NCBI GenBank assembly: GCA_963575745.1
Contig: CAUYUJ010017837.1
Coordinates: 1,177,690 to 1,241,689, forward strand
Direction: 5' to 3'
DNA length: 64,000 bases
From: Prorocentrum cordatum
Taxonomy: Eukaryota > Sar > Dinophyceae > Prorocentrales > Prorocentraceae
Shown here: positions 1 through 8,877 of the stretch, piece after piece
Position numbering within the stretch: position 1 is the first letter of the stretch
Layout of the letters: the number at the start of each line of letters is the position of its first letter
Made by a program: the position numbers and the translations under genes
The notes under the pieces: generated by a model
What the model was told of the DNA's origin: nothing
Database searches by the model: none
Seen by the model: the letters and a program-made list of their open reading frames with translations, nothing else

Positions 1-256
1 CACCGCCACCATCACCGCCACGACGGCGACGACAACGACGACGACGATGACGACGACGACGACGACGAACGAACGACCACCACCGCCACCACCGCCACTA
101 CGACGACGACAACGGCGACCACGACGACGACGATGACGACGACGAACGACCACCACCGCCACCACCACCGCCACGACGGCGACGACGGCGCCGACGACGA
201 CGACGACGGCGACGACGACGGCAATGACGACGACAACCACCACCAGGACGACGGCG

Positions 257-303
<47 letters not shown>

Positions 304-315
304 GGGCGACTGCCT
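1..315. repeat. CGA/CCACCG trinucleotide microsatellite
   Basis: Impure runs of CGA, ACG and CCACCG triplets fill this stretch. Long open frames cross it on both strands (poly-Asp, poly-Thr, poly-Val), but they follow from the triplet period and do not indicate a gene. Confidence 0.9.
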
Positions 316-840
316 CACGCCGCCGATGAAAGCGCGGGCCCGGCTCGTCACCAGGGCCGCTCTGCTGGCGGGCTGGCGACGCCGCGCCAGCGGGGGAGGC
401 TCCGCCGCGACATTGGGCGCGGCCGCGGCAGCGGGGAGCCCGCCACCCAGCAGCTCAATGATGGACATCGAGCCGTTCGTGGCAGGGGCGCAACCGCACC
501 GCACAGGAGGAGGAGGAGGCGGCGGATGAGGAGGATGAGGAGGCGGTGGAGGGGAGGAGGATGAGGATGAGGAGGCGGAGGATGGGCCAGGATGGGCAGG
601 ATGGGAGGACGGGAGGAGGATGGGGGGGCGGAGGATGAGAGGACGAGATACCAAGAAGAACCCCAGTCACCGACCCTGGGGCCCTCGAGGGCCACGCCTC
701 GGGAAGAACGGGGCTGTCTCGGATGGGGGGGGCCTTTTGTCTTTGGGGCGAGAGAGGGGGGGCTGGGCGACGACAACAGTGGGGGGCGACGACAACGACG
801 AGACACGACCACCAAGGGGGGCGAACGACGAAACGATGGG
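316..840. other. GC-rich stretch without recognisable gene
   Basis: Contains a GGA/GAGGAT purine-rich run at about 505-645 and G-rich sequence to 840. Open frames in several phases have biased composition and no recognisable domain. I see nothing to annotate. Confidence 0.6.
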
Positions 841-1080
841 GAGAAGCGGCAGGCATCAATAATCCTCCTCCTCCTCCTCCTCCTCCACTCCTCCCAAGCT
901 CCTCCTCCTCCTCTTACCCGTTTCCTGCTCTTCGCTTCTCCTCCTCCTCCTGAGTCCCCCTAACCGTCCTCCTCCCTTGTTGCCCCCTCCCCTCCTCCTC
1001 CTCCTCGTCCTCCTCCTCCTCCTCCTCCTCCTCCTCCTCCTCCTCCGCCTCCTCCTCCTCCTCCTCCTCCTCCCTCTCCC
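841..1080. repeat. (CTC)n polypyrimidine microsatellite
   Basis: Nearly continuous CTC/TCC triplets, purest at about 990-1075. The minus-strand poly-Glu and poly-Gly frames across it are consequences of the repeat. Confidence 0.9.
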
Positions 1081-1603
1081 GGGGCAGAGGAGAAACCTTG
1101 GACGCCCGTAGTCTGGCCGAGACCACGTGGCGCGGCCTCCCGCCCCCCGCAGGGCACACGGACGCGCCGCGGTCGATGTCGCTCACGCGAACCAGTCGTC
1201 GTGGACGAAAAACCGCCGAGAGCGCGAATGATTGGGGGCCGCGCGGATTGCCGCCGCCGCCCGGGGTGGGGGAGGGGGGGCGATGGTATGGTAAATCCAC
1301 GCGGCCACCGAACATTCGCACTCACAACGGTTTCGCATCGGTTCGCGCGCGAGACGACACCATGCCGATGGGATTGTTCTCGTGGGATTTTGTTTTGGAA
1401 GGCGAGGCCCTCTAGGACACCCCACACTAACACACGGGAGCTCAGCGCAACGGGAGGGGGCGAGTGGGACATGGCGGGGCGTCAGGGCTGGCGCGAGCGC
1501 ACCTGGCTTGGCTCTGCTCACAACGGCGACAGGCGTGGACGTCTGGCCCACGTCAATGATAGACATTGAGCAGCTCGTGGCATGGGCGACTGGGTCAAAG
1601 GAA
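1081..1603. other. No gene recognised
   Basis: Mixed GC-rich sequence. Short open frames exist in several phases but none has a recognisable motif or repeat partner elsewhere in the window. Confidence 0.5.
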
Positions 1604-1717
1604 ACCAATAACAACAAATTAACGCCCACAATACGGCTCCAAGATGGCGCGATGATAGAAAGGACACCAATAACAACCACTTAACGCCCACAGCACGGTT
1701 CCAAGATGGCGCGATGA
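1604..1717 (+). repeat. 62-bp tandem duplication
   Basis: Two near-identical copies start with ACCAATAACAAC at 1604 and 1666 and run through TTAACGCCCACA to a shared AAGATGGCGCGATGAT. It lies just outside the eroded 3' end of the LINE, so it may mark the insertion boundary or be an older local duplication. Confidence 0.75.
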
Positions 1718-1802
1718 TGCCGTTTCGGGACGAAGTTTGGGAACTATGGGTATATAATTATTTTGGTGTCGTGTTCGGCACCAGTGTGTAATGCGATTTG
1801 TT

Positions 1803-3184
1803 TCACCTCGCATCTTTGTTTTGCTTGCGCGCGCTCTTGAAATTGATTTGTTTTCCGCTGCTTATAGAACGGAGGATATAGTGAAGGTTGGGGGCCCTCA
1901 ACATATTCAGCCGCAGCCCAACAGGGCCCTCCAAAGCGCAGATCAACTCCAGAATCGGTCCCAGGCCCGCCAACGCGTTCCCAATGAAAAAAATAAGGTC
2001 GTCACAATACGCAAGCAGTCGGTCCATGTGTTGGCTGCCTTTATGCAGGAGCCACCTCAAAATCGGATCCGAGGCTAAGGCAAAAGGCACATGCTCGATG
2101 GGCCCCCCCTGCCGTACACCCCTCCCGATAGCAATCCAAATGTCTAAAACCATCCCACCCAGCATGATTGCCCTTGTGCTGTTGGCATAAAGGGCACTGG
2201 GGGGGGGGGGGGGGGGCAAAAAGATCGCTGTCGGCGCGCCCGTGGCATAGAGAACCTGCAGAATCCACGCGACGTGAATCGACGAAAGGCCGCCGCAAAG
2301 TCCGTCAGCAACTGCAAGCTATAGGGGGCGCCCCCAAGAGATTGCTGATATCCCCACCTATCAGCAATCGCGATATTCGACGAGATATGCCGTCCCTTGA
2401 CTCCACCCCTCTGGCCCCCACGCACAGTGCGCTCCGCAGGCCGCGCAAGCGGAGAGCCAAATGCAAGCGACATAGTCTTCGCATCCGAATCGCAAAGTGC
2501 CAGAGGCCTCGTAACCTCTGGGCTCCGCGTGATACTATGGGAGGCATCATCGGGGCAAGCGCCTTTGGACAAGAAGAAGAGTAGCATGTCCCTCATATTG
2601 TTGGGCAATGTGGTGCTATGGTTAGTGCATAGCTAAAGGTAGAGATCATAGAATAGTTCAATGCCACCCTCCACTTGCCAAGCAGCATAAGGCAAACCGT
2701 CTTTACCTGGAGCAGTGCCACGCCTCCACTTCACCCGATCGGCAACGCTGTCGTAGTCGAGCATCCACTCAGGCCGCTGGGCCACGGGTAGATCTTCAGC
2801 TCTACGGCAAGACTGCAAGAGCTCAGGCCAGAGCGTGCGATCAACCTCTCTCTCACGAAAGACCTCCCCCCAATGGTTAGCCAGTTCCCTCCCCACTTCC
2901 TCTGCGCCAGCACAGACCGCGCCTTCAGACGTGCGGATGCCGTTCAGAAACGCACGCCGTCGGAACTGCTGCCAGAAGAGCCGGCTACGCTGAAGCTTAT
3001 TCTTCACGCGGTCCTGCTCGATCTCACCCTCCACCACCACCCCGCCGCTAGCATTTTCCATATACCGCTCCTGCTGCTCAATATGTTCCAGCTGAAGGTG
3101 CGCAGCGCGCGCGCATGCGGCATTCAAATCCGCGCGTGCGAGCCGTTCAACATCGAAGAAAGCCTCCAGACGTGGGTATGCCAC
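1803..3184 (-). pseudogene. LINE ORF2, reverse transcriptase domain (stop and frameshift)
   Basis: From 3184 the frame reads through a basic helical pre-RT region and reaches RGTAPGKDGLPYAAW, the finger-domain signature of non-LTR reverse transcriptases (GxDGxPYxxW). An in-frame TAG follows at about 2633. The same frame continues with LLFFLSKGACPDD and RPLALCDSDAKTMSLAF, matching the P-K-G and R-P-I-x-L conserved blocks. At the G run (about 2201-2217) the frame shifts to IGRGVRQGGPIEHVPFALAS and LLAYCDDLIFFIG, where YCDD is the catalytic YxDD box. Sequence after GLRLN degrades at the 3' end. The catalytic Asp pair is kept, but the stop and shift rule out a normal product. Confidence 0.8.
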
Positions 3185-3905
3185 AAACGCTCGCGCACAA
3201 AGGTGGAGCTGCCTAATCTAACCCCCCGCACAGCACTCATCGTCCAGTAATGTTGTTCCACGAGCGCGGCAGCCGGGCGGCAACTAATCTTTCGGCGGAC
3301 CTCAACTAGACTGGCCTGGGTCCGTTCCTTGGCCGACTGCACTCGCGCCGACGCTGGAACATCCGCTGGAAGCGCCGAAAAAATCGCACTGGCAACCTCC
3401 TTGCACTCCTGTGTGCGGCGCAACCATACGGGGACACAACGTGACCGACGAGGATCGAACTTCGCGATCGAGAACACGATGGGTCGACGGTCGGAGGGGC
3501 AGCGGTCCAGGGGTCCATGCGCCGTCGTCGTCGCCGTAAGGTCAGCGGGCATGGCACCGGGGGCGTCACTATAAACCCGATCGAACCTGGATGTATGGCG
3601 AACAATGGCCTCAGCATTCCAACCGAGCCGCGTCGGTTCGTGCTGAATGTACTCTAGCCAGCGCTCACAAACACGATTGACAGATCATGGTGCGGCCTAT
3701 CTCCCTCGCTCCATAGCTGACCACCCTCCGTCATCCCCCCTTCGCCCCACAACGTAAAGTTCCAATCTCCCAGCACAATATTGAGAGAATGCGCACCACT
3801 AGGCAACCGAGCAGTGAGACTACGAAGGGCACGCTCGTATATCGGCAACCCTGGGTTAGTATTAGGTATGTGACAGTTGGCAATCGTCACACAACCATCG
3901 TCGTT
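3124..3905 (-). pseudogene. LINE ORF2, C-terminal endonuclease segment
   Basis: The endonuclease resumes at 3905 with NDDGCVTIANCHIPN, then NIVLGDWNF (the GDxN active-site strand of EEP nucleases) near 3780. After a frame change it gives SDRRPIVFSI near 3485, in the position of the terminal SDH motif with His replaced by Arg. The following linker, rich in Ala, Arg and Cys, leads into the pre-RT region. The replaced His would be expected to cripple the nuclease. Several frame changes and the nested insertion make this a relic. Confidence 0.65.
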
Positions 3906-4937
3906 TCAAAATGGGACCAGCTTTTGAGAACAGGTCGGGCTATAGGTTTGATCGGCGGTCCTCCCTGCGAGACATGGTCAGCAGCGAGGTGGCAGGAGCT
4001 CAGAGTTGCTGACCGATATCGTCCACCTGCTCCCCCCCGTACTCTCAAACATCGCTGGGGTAGGCCTGATGTCAGTCTCCGTCAGCATCAACAGCTCTCC
4101 ATCGGCTCTCAGCTCCTGCTCAGCCAGCACCAGTTGATGCTGACCTGCCTGGAGGTAGGAGCTCGTGCACTGAAAGAGCACCCTGAGGTTGCTCACTGGG
4201 AACAAAGGGCGCCCAGTTCGTGGCAGTCTGCCACGTCGTGTGCTCTGAGTGCTGCTCCCCCCTCTCGCATGGTCTCATTCGACCAATGTGTTTTCGGCCA
4301 AGTGAGCAAGGCCCCGACGACGTTTCTTTGTATTCGGTTGAGTTCCCTCGTGGAGGATATTCTGAGTCAAGGAAAAAGGGGAAGGTGCCCACGCCCGAAG
4401 AAGACCCACACCACCCTCCTCGGCATTGACCCGACCACAGGAAAATGGCGTGCGGCTCCCAAGAAAAGGTATCCTCAGGATCTATGCGCTGCCATGGCCA
4501 GAGCTGTTGCCCAATATGTGGAAGAGGCTTTCGGTTTGTGTGTTCCCGATGATCTAGATTCTAGTGGCCTTCCTGACGAGCTGAGCGCCTTCTTTCAGGC
4601 TCTCGATTTATATGCTGCAGACACCGCGGAAGGTCAGGCTGGTATAGCTCTCGGTGTTGCTGGTTTCAGATCGAAGGGGCCCCGGGACACCCGTTTCGAC
4701 CGCCCCCTTGAGTGTGTTGCCCCTCCCCCACTGGCGAGACCTCAGCAGGCTCCAGATGTTGGTTCGGCTGGGGGCGCGGCTGTGGAGCCTGAACCCTGGC
4801 CTGTGGAGGAGGAGGACCCGTGGGCGGAGGAAGGCATGCTCCCAGTCTCGAGAGGCGGCTGGTGTCCCGTGGGATCCCCAACCCCCCCCTCCTCCTCCTC
4901 CTCCCCCCCCCCGTCCCGCCCGCGTGGAGCTCAGTGA
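3906..4937 (+). CDS. Retroelement protein with cytosine-methyltransferase motif-IV-like sequence, 5' truncated
   Basis: About 344 residues remain after the junction; the open frame extends upstream only by chance through antisense LINE sequence. Near its start is LIGGPPCETWSAARWQE. The GGPPC segment resembles motif IV of C5-cytosine methyltransferases (G-P-P-C, catalytic Cys), and ALKEHPEVAHWEQ follows about 100 residues later. A middle segment runs through FLCIRLSSLVEDI and a basic stretch (KRGRCPRPKKTH) to YPQDLCAAMARAVAQYVEEA; the C terminus is Pro/Glu-rich and low in complexity. I recall similar GGPPCETWS proteins as common in dinoflagellate repeats, but cannot check this here. I do not see the other methyltransferase motifs (the SAM-binding FxGxG and the ENV motif), so activity is unproven; the missing N-terminal part may have held them. 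Confidence 0.55.
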   Translation, partial: SKWDQLLRTGRAIGLIGGPPCETWSAARWQELRVADRYRPPAPPRTLKHRWGRPDVSLRQHQQLSIGSQLLLSQHQLMLTCLEVGARALKEHPEVAHWEQRAPSSWQSATSCALSAAPPSRMVSFDQCVFGQVSKAPTTFLCIRLSSLVEDILSQGKRGRCPRPKKTHTTLLGIDPTTGKWRAAPKKRYPQDLCAAMARAVAQYVEEAFGLCVPDDLDSSGLPDELSAFFQALDLYAADTAEGQAGIALGVAGFRSKGPRDTRFDRPLECVAPPPLARPQQAPDVGSAGGAAVEPEPWPVEEEDPWAEEGMLPVSRGGWCPVGSPTPPSSSSSPPPSRPRGAQ

Positions 4938-5258
4938 CGAGCTCCGACGCCAGGTCCAGGCTCGGCGGGATCAAGCACGTTTCCGTCGAGCTGTTCGACG
5001 CTCGCTTCCAGCAGGAGGCGTCTTCTCTTCTGCTGATGCGCGCGCGCCCCCTCTCCCCACGGAGTGTGAGAGGCAGGCGCTGCGAGCGCACTCCCTCCTA
5101 TGCAGTGCTGCAGGGTGTGGACCAGGCGCGGTGGGATAGGGGCCCCACCTTCTTTTTTGTTGATGTATTGTGTCTCTCTTGCATAGCGCTTGATTGCCAT
5201 TATATCTGTGGGGTAGGCTGACCATGAGCCTCAGAGTCCAGTCCAGTCCAGTCCAGCC
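3906..5258 (+). mobile_element. Nested retroelement-like insertion with (GTCCA)n tail
   Basis: This segment interrupts the LINE endonuclease: the minus-strand reading stops at ITEL (about 5262) and resumes at NDDGCVTIANCHIPN (3905). On the plus strand it holds one long open frame (to 4937), about 300 nt of non-coding sequence, and ends in four tandem GTCCA units at 5235-5256. A short repeated tail with no 5' end is typical of a 5'-truncated insertion from a non-LTR element with a microsatellite tail. I could not define a convincing target-site duplication. Confidence 0.65.
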
Positions 5259-5261
5259 CCC

Positions 5262-5903
5262 CTCAATTCCGTGATCAAAGTCCTCCCGTCCACCGCAACC
5301 ACATGGTTGATATCTGCAAACTGCTGCCGCAGACGATCGCTAAGCACTGTGACCGCTCCACCCGCGGCCGTCGAGTGGAAAAAGCTCGCAAATCTCAGCG
5401 CGTCGCAACCGCTGAAGTAACACAACCACATCCCCCTCATGACCATGGCATTCCTGGAAACAAACCTCATCATACTTCGCGCAAAGTCCCAAAGCGTACG
5501 CAAACTTCCTTGCGCAAATTGAATTACCCCCCGCGAATCCTCCCAGAGAGACCGTTGGTGTTCCACGTGCAGACCGTCACAAAGAAGGGGGGGCTGCAAC
5601 CGACGCCTCGAGCCTCAGGGGGTACCTCAGGAGCCCCATTTGGGTCTGCCATCGGAAATAGCCTAAGAGCTTTATTCGCACATCTAAACAAACCGCAAAC
5701 TTCAATCTCCCCCCCCCCCCCCCCCGAGAAGAGGGGGGCGGGTCGGCTGAACACACAGCGGAAGCTGTTGAAACCAGCAAAGGATTCTCTGGCAATCTAA
5801 CGCACTGGACACGACGCAGCAAGCGGCCAGCCTCGTCGCCCTCACCTTCGCGAAGGATCCCAATCAAGGCTCGCCCAGCTGCACCCACTCGCGCCTCTCG
5901 CAC
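5262..5903 (-). pseudogene. LINE ORF2, N-terminal endonuclease segment (frameshifted)
   Basis: Start of ORF2. After a leader peptide the frame shifts at the C run near 5711-5726; the next frame gives VTVCTWNTNGLSGR, the WNxNGL signature of apurinic-type (EEP) endonucleases in non-LTR elements. A second shift near 5560 leads into FAQGSLRTLWDFARSMMRF and then HVVAVDGRTLITEL at about 5262, where similarity stops at the nested insertion. The continuation is at 3905. The domain nicks target DNA for target-primed reverse transcription. This copy cannot make it in one frame. Confidence 0.7.
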
Positions 5904-5931
5904 TTCGCAGTCCGCGCTGCGCCGTGCCCCA

Positions 5932-7059
5932 TCAAAAGGTAGCCACCAGCGCCGCCCTGACCGCAGGCAAGATCGCCTGAAGGCCCAGGCTCACGAACGC
6001 AGCCTCGGCTATCTCGTGCTCCACCTCGTCGCCGTTCAGCTTCAGCTGCACCGTCATCAACGGGCATTCGGGTTTGGTGAGGATGAAGACCGCGCTGCCA
6101 AAGCCGTTCGAGCCCACCTCGTAGCGCGTGCCAATGGCCTCACTGATGACCTTCCGCACTTTCCCCATGACGAGGAAGAGCTTCCCCCCGTGCTGGTTGA
6201 TGTCACGCTTGACACGAAGTTGATACTGCAGCCCATCCGCCAGAGGACTCGGAAACGCCACAGGACCACGAGCCTTGAACGCACTGAAGAAGTCCGAGCA
6301 CTTAGTAGCCGTCGGGAATTCCAAGGTCGCTTTCCTCGACATGTCAAAGGCCTTAATAGTTATGGATGGCCACTCTCTTTGTGGCGCACAAAGATCACGA
6401 ACCTGTTCAGCAGCCCGGCGGAGCGCACGCCCCATCAGTGGAGACTCGAACCCCGCCAGGATCAAGCGGCAGGCGCCCTCCTGCTCGCGCGTCGACGCCA
6501 AGTGCAGGTTGCTGCCAGCGGGCCCACCACCAGGCTTGCTCGTCGCCATCATCTTCAACTTCCTCTCGATGTCCTCCCCCTTCTGCTGGGCGCCAGACGG
6601 GATGGCCGCAATCTTCTCGTCGACGGCCGCCGCCACAGCTGTAGCAATGGCAGCCGTGGATCCTTGCTCAACCACCAGAAGACGTTGATGTACCTGCGCC
6701 AAGTTCTGGTCATGGATCTGAAGAGCACTGGGGAACTCCTGCGCCTCCTGCGCCATCGGCTGCTCGATGCGCTCGATATTGGTGTTCATACCCCTTACCT
6801 CCGTCATGAGGTCCTTGACCCAGACAGGCGGCGTCTCCTTCTGCATGTCATGGCTGGAGCCACGGTGCCCACGGCTGTCCTCGCTGGTGCTGATGCCAGA
6901 GCGTCCGCCTCGGCTCCGACTCCACGACCTGTCCGAACTGGCCGACATCGAACGTGAATGGGAGCTTGCGCGGTGACGCCTCGCGTAGCGGCTCTGGCTA
7001 CGCTGCTCACGCTCCTCCCTCGCAGCCTTGGCAGCCGCCTTCTTCACCCTCGGGCTCAT
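5932..7059 (-). CDS. LINE ORF1 protein (nucleic-acid-binding, coiled coil)
   Basis: Open frame of about 375 residues. I chose the ATG at 7059 (MSPRVKKAAAKAAREERE) because the longer frame begins upstream with a TTG. Residues 1-80 are rich in Arg and Ser with RS-like runs, a basic RNA-binding type of segment. Residues about 85-175 are heptad-like and Gln/Glu/Ala-rich (MTEVRGMNTNIERIEQ, then VHQRLLVVEQ), probably a trimerising coiled coil. The C-terminal half (about 200-370) is a compact mixed alpha/beta region (LILAGFESPL, FFSAFKARGP, GKLFLVMGKVRK) resembling the RRM plus CTD layout of ORF1 proteins, without a diagnostic residue set I can name. It lies directly behind the spliced leader and ahead of the endonuclease. 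Unlike ORF2 it is intact. Its role would be binding the element's RNA in the RNP. Confidence 0.75.
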   Translation of the reverse strand: MSPRVKKAAAKAAREEREQRSQSRYARRHRASSHSRSMSASSDRSWSRSRGGRSGISTSEDSRGHRGSSHDMQKETPPVWVKDLMTEVRGMNTNIERIEQPMAQEAQEFPSALQIHDQNLAQVHQRLLVVEQGSTAAIATAVAAAVDEKIAAIPSGAQQKGEDIERKLKMMATSKPGGGPAGSNLHLASTREQEGACRLILAGFESPLMGRALRRAAEQVRDLCAPQREWPSITIKAFDMSRKATLEFPTATKCSDFFSAFKARGPVAFPSPLADGLQYQLRVKRDINQHGGKLFLVMGKVRKVISEAIGTRYEVGSNGFGSAVFILTKPECPLMTVQLKLNGDEVEHEIAEAAFVSLGLQAILPAVRAALVATF

Positions 7060-7202
7060 CGCGGCGGAGCAGCTGCGACGCAGCAAAATGCTGTATCAAG
7101 TGAAACTGTGAATACAATATGGGAACTGCATGAGGAAGAGTAACAGTCAGCACGTGGTCTGCCTGGGCAGGCACCTGCGACCACGAGCGCGGCACCTCGG
7201 CA

Positions 7203-7239
7203 CTTGAGCCAACATGGCTTGAGCCAAAATGGCTACGGG
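7203..7239 (-). promoter_or_regulatory. Dinoflagellate spliced leader plus relic leader
   Basis: Minus-strand positions 7238-7218 match all 21 invariant bases of the dinoflagellate trans-splicing leader (CCGTAGCC...TGGCTCAAG). Position 7239 gives C where the leader normally has A, G or T. It is followed at once by CCATGTTGGCTCAAG (7217-7203), the last 15 bases of a second leader with one T-to-G change. A leader carries its own AG in CCGTAG, and a later trans-splicing event uses that AG, leaving exactly this 15-base relic. The ORF1 start codon lies about 145 nt further on. The element therefore descends from an mRNA that was trans-spliced, reintegrated, transcribed and trans-spliced again. Confidence 0.92.
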
Positions 7240-7401
7240 GTCTGTTCTGGAGCCTCTTGGGGCCTCCTTGGTGCCTTCTGGCGGGCGCCGGCCCCGGGCG
7301 CCCGGGCCTGGTGCTCCGTTACATGTATAGATGCATACATATATATAATATGCGAAAGCATGATCATATACATCTGCATATGCATATGCATCTGCGCATG
7401 T

Positions 7402-7449
7402 CTTTCCAAACCATCCTGTGGTGTTTGGGTCCTCGTCTTGAAGAGACGA
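7402..7449 (-). repeat. Conserved right-end box, copy 1
   Basis: Reading the minus strand: CGTCTCTTCAAGACGAGGAC followed by CCAAACACCACAGGATGG and a GGAAA end. The same block occurs at 12376-12420, 23197-23242 and 28582-28624, always beyond a satellite array and usually past a microsatellite. Here the microsatellite is the CTC/ATC run at 7470-7545. Confidence 0.8.
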
Positions 7450-7469
7450 TCCCCGCGAACACTCCTCAT

Positions 7470-7545
7470 ATTCCTCCAACTGCCCCCTCCCTCCTCCTCT
7501 CATCATCAGCATCATCATCAACATCACCATCGTCATCACCCGTTT
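7470..7545. repeat. CTC and ATC microsatellites
   Basis: CCTCCCTCCTCCTC followed by imperfect ATC triplets, lying between the right-end box and the first 77-bp satellite copies. Confidence 0.8.
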
Positions 7546-7562
7546 CAGCGCACCCATCGCAT

Positions 7563-7910
7563 GATTCGTGGCCCTATGAGGAGCTACGCTGAAGGCTCTA
7601 GTGGGGATGCTAGCGCGCGCGCGCCACACCCACTACAGCGCTTCGTGGCCCCATAGGGAACCCCGCCGAAAGACCCCAATGGGGCGCCCGCATGCGTCCG
7701 CAACCCCCAGTACAGCGCTTCGCGGCCGCACAGGGAGCTCCACCGAAGGCCCCATTGGGGGTGCCCGCATGCGTCCGCCACACCCAGCACAGCGTTCCGT
7801 GGCCCCATAGGGAGCTCCACCGAAGGTCCCAGTTGGGGTGCCCGCGTGCGTCCGCCACACCCAGTACAGCGCTTCGTGGCCCCATAGGGACCTCGACCGA
7901 ATCCCACCAG
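7563..7910 (-). repeat. 77-bp satellite array, segment 1a
   Basis: About 4.5 units of the 77-bp satellite in minus orientation (GCATGCGTCCGCCACACCCA, then CGTGGCCCCATAGGGAGCTC). The array is interrupted by unrelated minisatellite sequence at 7911-8877 and resumes at 8878. Units carry the palindromes GGAGCTCC and GCATGC. Confidence 0.9.
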
Positions 7911-8610
7911 CCCTCTGGGCGTAGGTGGTCTAGAGCAGATCCTCTTCCACCCCTCCCTCTTCCCCCTTGGGGAGGGGTTTACCCCTCCCCCTACCCCCTC
8001 CCCTGGACCTGGACGGGGGGGGCCGCGGGTAGTTAGAGCGTCCCAGATGGCCAAGACGGCTCCAAGAGCGCCTCAGAGAACCCAAGATGAGCTCCAAGAT
8101 GGCTCAAGATAGCGCAAGATCGCTCGAGATGGCTCCTAAGATGGTTCCAAGAAGCCCAAAGACGGCCCCAAGATAACTCCAAGTGGCCAAACAGCTCCCC
8201 AAGGAGGCCCCGAAGAGGCCAAAATCGTCCCAAAACATAAGGAAAATCAATGATTTTTGCTTTCTCGCCTTTTCGCTTCCGATGGCCATCCGAGGCCTGG
8301 AGATGGTTCCAAGATGGCCCAAGAGGGCCCCAAGAGAGCCCCAAAAGAGCCCCAAGACGGCCCCAAGAGCGCCCAAGAGCCCTCCAAGAGCGTTCCAAGA
8401 GGGGTCCAAGAGGCGATTTTAGGGGCTTCCGAGGGGGGACGCTAATTAAACCCCCCCTCTTGTTTGATCGACTCCCTCCAAGTTGGCCCCAAAAGCGCCC
8501 CGAAGGCTCCCCAGAGCGCCTCAAGAGGGTCCCAAGAGGCGCCCAAGATGCCCCAAGGCGCCCAAAAAGCCCTCCAAGAGGCCCTCAAAAGACCCCCAAG
8601 AAGCTCCTTC
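7911..8610 (+). repeat. CCAAGATGG-type minisatellite
   Basis: From about 8040 the sequence consists of short degenerate units built on GCCCCAAGAG, CTCCAAGATGG and CCAAGAGGGC, period about 10-12 bp. The first 130 bp are C-rich, with a poly-G run near 8016-8022. The same unit type builds 24650-25400, 28390-28560 and the larger satellite at 29816-31740. The Lys/Pro/Arg-rich open frames are products of the repeat. Confidence 0.8.
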
Positions 8611-8619
8611 CCCTCCTCC

Positions 8620-8725
8620 TCCTCCTCCTCCGATTCTTCCTCTTTCTCCGTCCTCCTCCTCCTCCTCCTCCTCCTCCTCTTCCCCCTCCTCCTCCTCCTC
8701 GTCCGACGACGACGACGACTCCTCT
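8620..8725. repeat. (CTC)n with a short (GAC)n run
   Basis: Polypyrimidine triplets with a GACGACGACGAC stretch near 8704-8717. Confidence 0.85.
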
Positions 8726-8877
8726 TCCATCCTCCCCCTCTCGGGGTCTGTGACAGCTTCCCCCGCCCTTTGTTATTCTGCATGCTCCCCGACTTCCCTG
8801 ATCACCTCAACTCCCCTGAGCATCGTTTCTGGATGGGCTGGTGGGGATACGCGAAGCGTCAACAATTCCCCAGTCAG

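Larger units (their letters stand above)
1803..7239 (-). mobile_element. LINE-type retrotransposon, decayed, with spliced-leader 5' end
   Basis: Reading the minus strand from 7239 there is a spliced leader, a 5' leader of about 160 nt, ORF1 (7059-5932), an apurinic-type endonuclease (about 5903-5262, resuming 3905-3124) and a reverse transcriptase (3184-1803). This is the usual order of a two-ORF non-LTR retrotransposon. The copy looks inactive: a foreign segment of about 1.35 kb (3906-5258) splits the endonuclease, an in-frame TAG near 2633 interrupts the pre-RT/RT region, and frames shift at homopolymer runs (the G run near 2201-2217 and the C run near 5711-5726). The 3' end is not clear; RT similarity fades near 1803 and no poly-A tail is visible. 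Some homopolymer shifts could be sequencing errors, but the stop and the insertion cannot be. Confidence 0.85.

Noticed and set aside
1-310. Asp-, Thr- and Val-rich proteins at the window start
   Set aside because: Pure consequence of CGA/ACC triplet repeats.
3789-3905. First 39 codons of the plus-strand frame ending at 4937
   Set aside because: They lie in the LINE endonuclease on the opposite strand; the inserted sequence starts near 3906.
6016-6957. 313-codon plus-strand frame opposite LINE ORF1
   Set aside because: Antisense shadow of ORF1, which has the coherent coiled-coil and basic regions and the leader.
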